Below are positions 27,032 to 35,800 of a DNA stretch of 64,000 nucleotides, piece after piece. Within the stretch, counting starts at the first letter, position 1; each line of letters begins with the position of its first letter. The translations under genes were made by a program, and so were the position numbers. The notes beneath the pieces were generated by a model. It saw only the letters and a list, made by a program, of their open reading frames with translations. It did not search any database and was not told where the DNA came from. The stretch is from Marinicellulosiphila megalodicopiae (GTDB lineage: Bacteria > Pseudomonadota > Gammaproteobacteria > Pseudomonadales > Natronospirillaceae), in assembly GCF_045862395.1 (NCBI RefSeq), contig NZ_AP023087.1:2790001-2854000 (forward strand), read 5' to 3'.

Positions 27032-28927
27032 ATGATTCGTATTGAGCAGTTAATTTACCACCGCGGCACCAAGTCCATTTTAAACAACGCCAATGCGCAG
27101 ATTTTCCCCGGTCAAAAGATCGCACTTATTGGTAAAAATGGGTGCGGTAAATCCAGTTTATTTCGTTTATTACTCAAACAAGACCAAGCCGACTCTGGTG
27201 AAATTACAATGCCATCGACTTGGCGCATCAGCCACATGCAACAGGAAGTCACGGGCAGCAACTTAACGGCCATTGAATATGTATTAGATGCCGACGAACA
27301 ATTAAAAGCCATTCAACATCAAATCGATAACGCTAAAGACGATCACGCGCTAGCTAACGCTCATAGTAAAATGGACGAATACGGCGGATACAACGCTAAA
27401 TTTCAAGCCGAAAAATTACTGCATGGTTTGGGTTTTAGCGCCGATGAAGTCAACAATACCGTCAGCTCGTTCTCAGGTGGTTGGCAAGTGCGTTTAAACC
27501 TAGCCCGCGCCCTTATTTGCCCATGCGACTTAATGCTACTTGATGAGCCAACCAACCATTTAGATATTGAAGCCTGTTACTGGTTAGAAAAATGGTTAAC
27601 ACAGTTTGATGGCACGTTGGTATTTGTATCTCATGACCGAGATTTTATTGATGCGGTAGCAGACCAAATTTTAAGTTTTGAAGACGAAGAATTATTAAGT
27701 TACAAAGGCAACTACTCTGCTTTTGAACGCGCTAAAGCGGAGCGTCTTGCACAAAGACAACAAGCATTCAGCAAACAACAAGACCAAATCAAGCACATTG
27801 AAAGTTTCATTACGCGCTTTAAAGCCAAGGCCAGTAAAGCCAAACAAGCGCAATCGCGTATTAAAGAATTAGAGCGCATGCAAATGATTGCCCCTGCGCA
27901 CATTGATGGTCAATTTTCATTTGAGTTTTTCTGTCACGACAAACAATCTACGCCGTTAATTAATTTAGACAAAATCGACATTGGTTATTCAAAAGACGCA
28001 CCGGTGATCAAACAGGTCAACGTCAGCATTGAGCCTAACCAACGTATTGGTATCTTGGGTGTGAATGGGTCAGGTAAATCGACATTAATCAAAACACTAA
28101 CCGATCAGATTCAACCGATATCGGGCAAAATCACTCACGGCTTGCATTTAAAAATCGGATACTTCGCTCAGCATCAATTAGAAGATTTAGACGTCACCGC
28201 CTCGCCGCTTTTGCATTTACAACGAGATTTCCCCGATGCCAGTGAACAAGCATTACGTAACTTTTTAGGCGGTTATGGATTTAAAGGCGATGACGTTGAT
28301 AAAGAAATCAAAAACTTCTCCGGTGGCGAAAAAGCACGTTTGGCGTTATCACGTATATCCTATCGCGCACCGAATTTATTATTACTCGATGAGCCCACCA
28401 ACCATTTAGATTTAGAAATTAGACACGCATTAACCTTAGCGTTACAAAACTACGAAGGCGCCGTGGTGATTATTTCCCATGATCGTCATTTGCTAAAAAA
28501 CAGCGTCGATGAATTTTGGCATGTACACGATCAAATACTTGAGAAATTTGATGGTACATTAGAGGATTACCACAAGCTAAAAGACCAAGCACAAATTAGC
28601 CAAACACAAGTTAATACAGACTCAACGGATGAACCTGTAATTAATAAAAAAGATCAAAAACGCCTAGACGCACAACGCCGCCAAGTACTGCAACCGTTTA
28701 AAAAAGAAGTAGAAAAATTTGAAAAACAAGTTGAAAAACTAGAAGCAAAATTGGCTGAAATTGAAGAACAGCTGGGTGACAGTGAATTGTATGATGATTC
28801 TAATAAAGACAAACTTAAGAAATTATTGAGTGAGCAAGCAAGCTCTACGCAACAGTTAAATGAAGCTGAAGAGAATTGGATGTTAGCGCAAGAGACGTTG
28901 GATGAAAAAGAAGAAGCGCTGGGATAG
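27032..28927 (+). CDS. yheS: ABC-F family ATPase YheS
   Basis: A 631-residue soluble protein with two ABC modules: Walker A GKNGCGKSS and GVNGSGKST, signatures SSFSGGWQVRLNLA and KNFSGGEKARLALS, Walker B LLLDEPTNHLD twice, an interdomain linker (~235-320) and a coiled-coil C-terminal tail (~520-631). ABC-F proteins bind the ribosomal E site and modulate translation. Length and tail match YheS rather than EttA or Uup. A TATAAT box at 27003-27008 lies just upstream. Confidence 0.92.
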   Translation: MIRIEQLIYHRGTKSILNNANAQIFPGQKIALIGKNGCGKSSLFRLLLKQDQADSGEITMPSTWRISHMQQEVTGSNLTAIEYVLDADEQLKAIQHQIDNAKDDHALANAHSKMDEYGGYNAKFQAEKLLHGLGFSADEVNNTVSSFSGGWQVRLNLARALICPCDLMLLDEPTNHLDIEACYWLEKWLTQFDGTLVFVSHDRDFIDAVADQILSFEDEELLSYKGNYSAFERAKAERLAQRQQAFSKQQDQIKHIESFITRFKAKASKAKQAQSRIKELERMQMIAPAHIDGQFSFEFFCHDKQSTPLINLDKIDIGYSKDAPVIKQVNVSIEPNQRIGILGVNGSGKSTLIKTLTDQIQPISGKITHGLHLKIGYFAQHQLEDLDVTASPLLHLQRDFPDASEQALRNFLGGYGFKGDDVDKEIKNFSGGEKARLALSRISYRAPNLLLLDEPTNHLDLEIRHALTLALQNYEGAVVIISHDRHLLKNSVDEFWHVHDQILEKFDGTLEDYHKLKDQAQISQTQVNTDSTDEPVINKKDQKRLDAQRRQVLQPFKKEVEKFEKQVEKLEAKLAEIEEQLGDSELYDDSNKDKLKKLLSEQASSTQQLNEAEENWMLAQETLDEKEEALG

Positions 28928-29338
28928 GTTTTAAATTTATTGGCGCTTGGGGCCTGATGAACGTCAAGGTAAAGCTTAATGCAGTGCCATTCAGGCCTGA
29001 TCCCTTTGATTTAATTGATCTGATATTTTCTTCTAATATTCGCCTCGCAGCACCACAAACTTCCATAGCCTTACACTGTGACTGTCTAAAAAAAGACACT
29101 AGGGTAAAATCCATAAATTTGAAAAAATATTATATTGATATGCAGTATTAGGTTTTTACTTGGTTAGAATTTGATTATCTTGTATGTCTAAGTTGCGATG
29201 TCTAAGTTGCGTTCTAAGACGGGACTTTAACCCGCTAGATATATTGCCGGTAACGGCGTACGACCTGACCCCGCGGTATTTGTAACTTAGTACCATTCAA
29301 GCCTGACACCTCGGTACTCCTAACTACTTCTTTTTTTG
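28928..29338. other. Non-coding, repeat-rich stretch after yheS
   Basis: No credible gene. It holds two similar 23-base blocks (AGTNCCATTCARGCCTGA core at about 28979-29001 and 29289-29311), a tandem 14-bp repeat (29184-29211), and a small hairpin GCCG-GTAA-CGGC near 29249-29260. GACCTGACCCC at about 29267 recalls sequences that flank REP-associated transposases. It looks like decayed mobile DNA. Confidence 0.5.
29184..29211. repeat. Exact 14-bp tandem repeat
   Basis: ATGTCTAAGTTGCG occurs twice head to tail. Confidence 0.9.
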
Positions 29339-29938
29339 CTACTTATAAATCGGCATACCAAAATCATCATACAATTTAATATATCCCTGTATACTTTCAT
29401 ATTCAGTATATGTAGATTTATCAAATATTAATTTCAATTCACTCTCTAAATATTTAAGTTTTATCACATTATTATTTTCATAATCATTAATTAAATTTAT
29501 TAAATTTTCTAGATTACTGGCAGGTAGATAATCACTAAATCTCATACAATTTTCAGAGTCCATTTTAATAAGTGATCTAATTGAGTTCCCCAGAAATATT
29601 TCATCCATATTTCTTGAAGTTAACGGCCTTGATAGTGATTCATATATTGATTTTACACAAATATTTAATTTTATTGCTGCAATTGCTTGTAAATAAACAT
29701 AACTAGCTGATTCCCCACCATCATATTCATTTAAATACTTTGCAGCCCAGTAAGCTTCATTATATTTTGATTTATCAATTAATAAAAATATTGAGTCTGA
29801 ATTAATATACTTAAGCAATAACTGATCAGCATCCAACGGAGTATCTGAAAAATGCTCTTGTTCACCTTCAATATACTGATCGCCATAAGAAATATTAAAG
29901 TTCATCAACAATACAATAATTATTAGTAATTTTTTCAT
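29339..29938 (-). CDS. Secreted hypothetical protein beside a transpeptidase-like relic
   Basis: A 199-residue protein with a clear signal peptide (MKKLLIIIVLLMNFNISYG). The mature part is helical, acidic and very rich in Asn, Ile, Leu and Tyr, and the gene is even more AT-rich than its neighbours. I recognise no family. The ATG is preceded by AGAGGTAG and lies 17 bases after the stop of a broken L,D-transpeptidase-like frame on the same strand, so the two once formed an operon. A periplasmic immunity or companion protein to that enzyme is possible but unproven. Confidence 0.6.
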   Translation of the reverse strand: MKKLLIIIVLLMNFNISYGDQYIEGEQEHFSDTPLDADQLLLKYINSDSIFLLIDKSKYNEAYWAAKYLNEYDGGESASYVYLQAIAAIKLNICVKSIYESLSRPLTSRNMDEIFLGNSIRSLIKMDSENCMRFSDYLPASNLENLINLINDYENNNVIKLKYLESELKLIFDKSTYTEYESIQGYIKLYDDFGMPIYK

Positions 29939-29955
29939 AATAGAACTACCTCTTT

Positions 29956-30140
29956 TTAATTTGAATAACTATGCTGTTCAATAGGAAATGGTATTCTTAC
30001 TTTACCAGCTCTTGGTTTAGGGATACTACCAATAAATGAATCCCACTGACTATTCATAATGGTAAAGCAACCTTCAGAACCACGATTATTATCCGCCCCC
30101 CCTATGCAAGTGAATTAAATAAGCTTTAGCCCCTTGATTT
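29956..30140 (-). pseudogene. 3' remnant of an L,D-transpeptidase-like gene, frameshifted and 5'-truncated
   Basis: Reading leftwards from about 30140 gives FQNQGAKAYLIHLHRGG; a shift of one base at the G7 run (30095-30101 region) is then needed to continue ADNNRGSEGCFTIM and on to PFPIEQHSYSN and a TAA at 29956. The IHxH…RGSEGCFTI pattern resembles the His/Cys active site of L,D-transpeptidase-type and related murein-acting proteins. The upstream part is missing: coding similarity runs into a tandem repeat at 30142-30187. The frameshift could be decay or a phase-variable G tract. Confidence 0.6.
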
Positions 30141-30141
30141 T

Positions 30142-30187
30142 GGAACCAAAAGAGAACCAAAAGTGGAACCAAAAGGAGAACCAAAAG
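30142..30187. repeat. Four imperfect GAACCAAAAG tandem units
   Basis: GGAACCAAAAG / AGAACCAAAAG / TGGAACCAAAAG / GAGAACCAAAAG follow one another and lead into the palindrome at 30181-30202. They lie at the broken 5' edge of the transpeptidase-like remnant. Confidence 0.85.
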
Positions 30188-30202
30188 TGACACCCACTTT
30201 TG
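30181..30202. repeat. Palindromic repeat, copy 1
   Basis: CAAAAGTG-ACACC-CACTTTTG, perfect 8-bp arms. A second copy is at 30720-30741. Confidence 0.8.
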
Positions 30203-30315
30203 TAATTTCTATGTGTTTTAACACCCATTAAAAACTAACTACTCAATTTTCGACATTGCTCGGCTAAAGCCCAACCAACAAAATCAATTACAAATAATTA
30301 ATCAGTTCTTAAAGA

Positions 30316-30356
30316 CAAAAAAAAGCCCAAATCAAAAATCGATTCAGGCTTTTCAG
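30316..30356 (-). terminator. Terminator of the rhlE remnant
   Basis: On the minus strand AAAAGCCTGAATC pairs with GATTTGGGCTTTT (11 of 13 plus G-U), followed by eight T. A near-identical copy lies at 30893-30933. Confidence 0.85.
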
Positions 30357-30408
30357 TAACTGTTTTTAAACTTCAAGCTTCAGGCCCAAAGCCTCAAGTT
30401 ATCACTTT

Positions 30409-30719
30409 TTAATCTTGTTTTGGTTTTTTCGCAAACGTACGAGGATTTCTTGGTTTTTTCGGCTTTTTCGGTTTGTTTGACGGGGTTGAATTCGCCAATG
30501 GATTTTGTGGTTTAAATCCTTCTACTTCTTCGCGCTCAATCACTTCTTGAATCAGTTTTTCTATGCCAGCTAAGTCTTTAAACTCATCATTACACACTAA
30601 CGACACCGCATTACCTTTGTGTCCAGCACGACCCGTGCGGCCAATTCTGTGTACATAGTCTTCTGCTACATTTGGCAATTCAAAGTTTACGACTTGTGGC
30701 AATTGGTGAATATCAAAGA
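30409..30719 (-). pseudogene. rhlE: 3' fragment of a DEAD-box RNA helicase gene (rhlE type)
   Basis: About 103 codons survive, starting at DIHQLPQVVNFELPNVAEDYVHRIGRTGRAG, the end of the helicase C-terminal domain (motifs V-VI), then a Lys/Pro-rich tail. All of motifs Q to IV are gone. The homology stops exactly at the palindromic repeat 30720-30741; the open frame runs a few codons into it but without similarity. A complete helicase of another type (dbpA) exists at 59069-60442. The remnant is unlikely to be functional. Confidence 0.85.
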
Positions 30720-30741
30720 CCAAAAGTGACATCCACTTTAG
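30720..30741. repeat. Palindromic repeat, copy 2, at the break of rhlE
   Basis: CAAAAGTG-ACATC-CACTTTAG, one mismatch in the arms, otherwise as the copy at 30181-30202. Confidence 0.8.
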
Positions 30742-30844
30742 CTTTAAACATTGAGGGGCAAGCCCTCGTTTTATTCTATTTTACTAATAATATGGGGATT
30801 GTCTTATACTTAATATTGAACCCTATAAAAACACAATTTAGTTT

Positions 30845-30871
30845 TTTCGGAATGAATCCCGAACCTACAAA
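30845..30871. repeat. REP-like hairpin repeat
   Basis: TTCGGAAT-GA-ATCCCGAA forms a hairpin and is followed by CCTACAAA; the right half recurs at 612-628. Confidence 0.6.
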
Positions 30872-30892
30872 ACCTGATCTATTTCTCACAGC

Positions 30893-30933
30893 AAAAAAAA
30901 CCCAAATCAAAAATATTGATTCAGGCTTTTCAC
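30893..30933 (-). repeat. Second copy of the rhlE terminator sequence
   Basis: Matches 30316-30356 almost base for base apart from a 2-base insertion (AAATATTGATTC versus AAATCGATTC) and one substitution; still able to form a hairpin with a T run on the minus strand. Confidence 0.75.
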
Positions 30934-31293
30934 TATCTTTCTCATTTAGGGGTCGCATTTAGGGGTCGCGTCTTACTTTTGACATAGACACTAAGAAAAA
31001 TAAAGTAATTTTAAGTGATTATTTTAAGTACAAAGTTATCAAATCATTTTTACATTTGATCTGTATAGTTACATAGACTTGCCCACACTCAGACAATAAA
31101 GTGACATTATTGGCAAACTAACAATTTTCATAAGCTGGTAGGTGAAGTTTCGCTCAACCGGAAAACACATTGAAAATTCCATATTAAGCAGTCAGTAAAT
31201 AACAGTTACAATTCATTTTTCGTTATAAAAACCCACGTCCTTGTAAGTTTTAATATACCGTCTGAAATTTTTATTTTACTATCAGTAGAATCG

Positions 31294-32673
31294 TTACTCG
31301 ACTTTAATCACTACAAAAAACACTTCACGACCACGAATAACCCGCATTGCTACTCGTTGAGAGGGTTTGATATTAGAAACTGCTTTATTAAATTGCTCTG
31401 ATGTACTGACATTTTTTCCTGCCACCATTGTAATGATGTCACCTGTTTCGATTCCAGATTGTCGAATACTTTGAGCCAGCACTTGATCCACAACCACGCC
31501 CACTTCATTTCTTGATAAAAGCTGTCTTTCTTGCTTGTTTAAATCTCGAACAGTTATCCCTAAGATATTGCTATTACTTGCGCTGCCTGCAAATAATTGA
31601 ATGTTTTCTTGATCACCTAATATCACATCTAAATTTAAAGTTTGCCCTGCGCGTAATACTGTTAATTCTATGGTGGTACCTGGCTTTAATGATGATACCA
31701 GCGGCGATAAATTGCTAAATTTCTTCAAAATCTCGCCGTTAAAATGCGTAATAATATCCCCCGCTTTTAAACCTGCTTGCTCTGCTGGACTGTTTAATGC
31801 CACACGATTTACAAGCGCACCATTGTTATTTAACGCGCCTAAGGATTTGGCTAATTGCGGATCTTCATTAAAACTAGGCTCCATTTGAATTCCTAACCAA
31901 CCCCGCTTAACAGTTCCGCCGTCTTTTAATTGATCCATAACATTCAACGCAACATTAGAAGGGATTGCAAAACTTAACCCCATAAATCCACCGCTTCTTG
32001 AATAAATTTGCGAGTTTATTCCCACCACTTCACCATTCATATTAAACAATGGCCCACCTGAGTTTCCTGGGTTAATTGCGACATCCGTTTGAATAAACGG
32101 CACAAAGCGCTCACTTCCTGGTAATGATCGCCCTTTTGCACTGACGATCCCGGCGGTAACCGAATAGTCAAAATCAAACGGTGAGCCAATTGCTAAGACC
32201 CACTCACCTACTTTTAATTGATCGGAATCAGCCAAGGTTAAAGCTGGTAGGTTTTGCGCTTCAATTTTTAAAACTGCCACATCACTTTCGCTATCTGTGC
32301 CAATCAATTTTGCAATAAACACCCGACCATCATTTAGCTTTACTTCAATTTCATCGGAGTTAGCCGCAACGTGATCATTGGTCAAAATATAACCATCTTG
32401 GGACACGATAAACCCTGAACCAATGCCAGACTGAACAGGCTCATCTATATTTTCAGAAAAACGATCCCCATAGAAATATCGCAATATTTCTTTTTCGCGC
32501 ATTGAACGCTCGGTACGATTGGTTTTGGTTGTAATTTTTACCACACTGGATGAGGTGGCTTCGACAAGCTTGGTGAAATCAGGCAACCCTGATACTAATG
32601 ATTTGGACATGGCTGGTAAAACCAGCATGCCCGTTAAGACACATGCTAATAAAATCTTAAAATGCGTACGCAT
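31294..32673 (-). CDS. degQ: Periplasmic Do-type serine endoprotease
   Basis: A 459-residue HtrA-family protease and chaperone for misfolded envelope proteins. Signal peptide (~1-23), trypsin-like domain with triad His101 (LTNDHVAAN), Asp131 (SDVAVLK) and Ser205 (NPGNSGGP), then PDZ1 (~255-345) and PDZ2 (~365-459). Gene preceded by a GGAGG site. DegQ, DegP and MucD cannot be separated with certainty; the symbol reflects the family. A sigma-E-like promoter lies upstream. Confidence 0.9.
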   Translation of the reverse strand: MRTHFKILLACVLTGMLVLPAMSKSLVSGLPDFTKLVEATSSSVVKITTKTNRTERSMREKEILRYFYGDRFSENIDEPVQSGIGSGFIVSQDGYILTNDHVAANSDEIEVKLNDGRVFIAKLIGTDSESDVAVLKIEAQNLPALTLADSDQLKVGEWVLAIGSPFDFDYSVTAGIVSAKGRSLPGSERFVPFIQTDVAINPGNSGGPLFNMNGEVVGINSQIYSRSGGFMGLSFAIPSNVALNVMDQLKDGGTVKRGWLGIQMEPSFNEDPQLAKSLGALNNNGALVNRVALNSPAEQAGLKAGDIITHFNGEILKKFSNLSPLVSSLKPGTTIELTVLRAGQTLNLDVILGDQENIQLFAGSASNSNILGITVRDLNKQERQLLSRNEVGVVVDQVLAQSIRQSGIETGDIITMVAGKNVSTSEQFNKAVSNIKPSQRVAMRVIRGREVFFVVIKVE

Positions 32674-32735
32674 AAAAAACCTCCAATAAATTTATTCGAA
32701 ATGTTTAAGGGGCTAGATTGCCCTCAAAACTTTTT

Positions 32736-32765
32736 TATCGACTTTTATTACAATAAAAAGTTTCC
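32736..32765 (-). promoter_or_regulatory. Possible sigma-E-type promoter of degQ
   Basis: On the minus strand GGAAACTT (32765-32758), then 16 bases, then TCGATA (32741-32736). This resembles the sigma-E pattern GAACTT-N16-TCxxA but carries an extra A in the -35 box. It lies 62 bases before the degQ ATG. Confidence 0.35.
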
Positions 32766-32851
32766 TTATAAATATTGCAATAATCATTATTTTCAAGTTG
32801 TTTTTTAATATTTTTTAAAATCAATACATGTATGGGAAATCAAACACTTTT

Positions 32852-35800
32852 TTACTTTTCAATACCAAATAAAGACAATAATTGATTGCTGTCCATTTTA
32901 CCTAATTGCGCATCGGATTTGCCTTCATACACGGCATCGGCCATGGCTTGTTTTTTCTTTTGTAATTCTAATACCCGTTCTTCAATGCTATTTTGAGTCA
33001 CTAATTTATATACAAAAACAGGCTTGTCTTGCCCAATTCGATAGGCTCTGTCCGTAGCTTGGTTTTCAGCCGCAGGATTCCACCAAGGATCAAAATGTAT
33101 CACCGTATCTGCCTGGGTTAAATTTAGACCAACCCCCCCTGCTTTTAATGAAATTAAAAACACGTCCACTTCGCCACTGGTAAATCGATTGATTACCTCT
33201 TCGCGCTTTCGTGTCTGCCCCGTCAACTTGGTTGTTTTGATTTTATGCTTGTTAAGGGTGTCTTCTATAATAGTGAGCATTTGGGCAAATTGAGAAAATA
33301 TTAATACTTTTCTGCCCTCTTCTAACATCTCTGGCAATACTTCTAATAAAAAATCAAGCTTGGCGCTGTGTTTGACTTTTTTAGCTTCATCTAATTTGAC
33401 CAATGCAGGATGACAACAGGCTTGACGTAATTTTAATAATGCATCTAAAAATTCTATCTGACTTTTTGCGATGCCTTTTTCTTTTAACAATTGGCGTACG
33501 CGTTTTTCCATGGTGACCCGAATACTTTCGTATAATTTACGCTGATCCGTTGGCATTTCTAAATTCTGAATAATTTCAGTTTTACCTGGCAATTCAGTGG
33601 CAACGGCATCTTTGGTTCGGCGCAATAAAAACGGTTTTACTCGATCATTTAACCATTGCTGGGCATACGCATCGCCTGCCTCAATGGGTTTACGGTATAA
33701 ATCAGTAAAGCCTTTATGATTATTTAAAAATCCTGGCATTAAAAAATCAAATAACGACCACAACTCACCCAAATGATTTTCCATTGGGGTGCCAGTTAAA
33801 CATAATCGATGTTTGCCTTTTAATTCTTTGATCGCTTGGGTCATTTTGGCTTTTGGATTTTTAATCACCTGCGCTTCATCTAAAATAATCCATAACCAAT
33901 TGTGTTGTTTATGGATGTCTATATCACGTTGAATCAATGGGTAAGTGGTAATAATTAAATGATAGTCATTAATGCTTTCAAAATGTTCGTGGCGTTTTGA
34001 TCCATGTAACACAAACACCTTAAGCTTAGGTGCAAACTTAGCCGCTTCGCTTCGCCAATTGCCCACTAAACTTGTGGGACAGACAACGATCATAGGCTGC
34101 GTTATTTTTTTGCGATTAAATAATACTTGCATCATCGACAACGCTTGAATGGTTTTACCCAAACCCATATCGTCCGCTAAAATTCCGCCAAAACCATACT
34201 CTTGTAAAAAACCTAACCAATTTAAACCCTGTTGTTGATAATCACGTAATTCAGCGTTTAACCCTTTTGGGGATTTAATGGTTTTAATGCCTTTATAATT
34301 TCCTAATTTTTTGGCCAAACTTTTAATTTTTTTATCGCCAGACCAAGTATCGACAAAAGGAATATGGTTTAACACATCCGCATGATAACGCCCTATTTTA
34401 CCGTCTTTATTAGCAAGCTGACTTAATATGCGAATAATGGGTTGTACGTCTTTTTTGTTAAACTTTAAAAAATCGCCTTTATTGGGCACCAAGATTTTGT
34501 CAGGTAAATTTTCCCAATCTTCAATATGCGCAAGCCCATCAATTAACAACGGCACCAAATCGATTTTTTCATTATTTAATGTGACGGATAATCCAAGTTC
34601 AAACCAATTGTCATACTCAGATTCTTCACCAATGACATTACCTTCAACATGTTCAATCTCATGAATTTGCGGCAATTTAAGCTCATTTAACTCAACACGC
34701 CAACCGTGATGCTCTAGATTCACTTGAACGGCTAATTTAAATTCTACCCAGAAAAATGGATCGTCTGAGGTAAACACATTCGCACCGCCATTAATGGCTT
34801 TGTATTGTAAAAACAAGCCGCATTGTTTAAGTAATAAACGCGCGTTTTTTTCTGCATTTAAATCTCGTTGCCAGCGATGCATTTGATTATCAATATTAAA
34901 AACCGTGGGATTTTTAGCTTCGTATTGATCGTGCTCAACCATAAACTCACCGTATTGATAATGAAATTTTCCGTAATAAAAGTTGGTCTTTTCATCAAAA
35001 CACACTTCAAATACAGGCTGAAACACACCTTTAATTTCAATAACATTTAAATCTACCGGAGTGGGTATCGGCAGGTTATTATCAAATAACCACATTGAAA
35101 ATTGTTGAGCATCTTGTTTTTTGATGGCGGGCAATTCGGTTAAATGCATCAATAGTTGCTCATTTAAATCCGTATCAATTTGACCGATTTGCAAGGTATT
35201 TACATTTAAATAATACAAAGGGGATGAAGGTAATACTATAAAATCTGAGCGCCCATTCATTAACACTTCTAACTTAAAAGCATCGGTTTTATTGGATTTG
35301 ATTTCTGTCCAATTAAATTCCAGAGTCTGTTGATCTGACATTTTTTCAAAACACTCACCTTCAGCAGTCTCAAAATAACAACGGCCTGTTTCAATCATTT
35401 TAATTAAAATTTGCACACTTGCCGCGTTATCTATTTCATATTGCGTATTAGAATCGTCCCACGAGAAAAACATATCAGAAAATATGGCACTATCCATTTT
35501 AGAAACATAGTCATCCTGACCATTATAAGACACCGAACGATGTATCGAATGTAAATTCACCAACGCTCCCTTATTGATTTCTCCTTTTTTATTGTATTTT
35601 GTTTTTCTAACGGACACTTGCAATGTGTCATATTCATGGGAAACCAAATAGACTAAAAATTCTTTGTCAGTTAAATCCGTATCATCGGATTTAGCCAAAA
35701 GCTGATTGGATTCTAATTTGTCGATCCAAGCCTGCATTTCAGATTTTTTAACAGCTGGTATGCGCTTAATTTTCGCGGGTTCTTTATATAAGCCATCATC

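Larger units (their letters stand above)
30742..31293. other. Non-coding stretch between rhlE remnant and degQ
   Basis: No gene. It contains a REP-like hairpin (30845-30871), a second copy of the rhlE terminator (30893-30933) and the doubled string TTTAGGGGTCGC at about 30954-30970, followed by GTCTTACTTTTGACA, which recalls ends of REP-associated transposase elements. From 31000 to 31293, downstream of degQ, I see nothing recognisable. Confidence 0.5.

Noticed and set aside
28957..29151. Short plus-strand open frame after yheS as a gene
   Set aside because: No ribosome-binding site, no recognisable protein features, and it runs through repeat blocks.
29210..29320. Group II intron remnant in the repeat patch
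   Set aside because: Some strings (AGCGGGTTAAAGTCCCG) recall intron RNA, but no domain V or reverse-transcriptase coding can be traced.
30672..30962. Open frame opposite the rhlE remnant as a gene
   Set aside because: Shadow frame over repeats and terminator sequence with no homologous look.
32776..32792. AATAATCATTATT near the degQ/SNF2 gap as a Fur box
   Set aside because: Only one half of the 19-bp Fur consensus fits and the other half does not; AT-rich background makes such strings common here.
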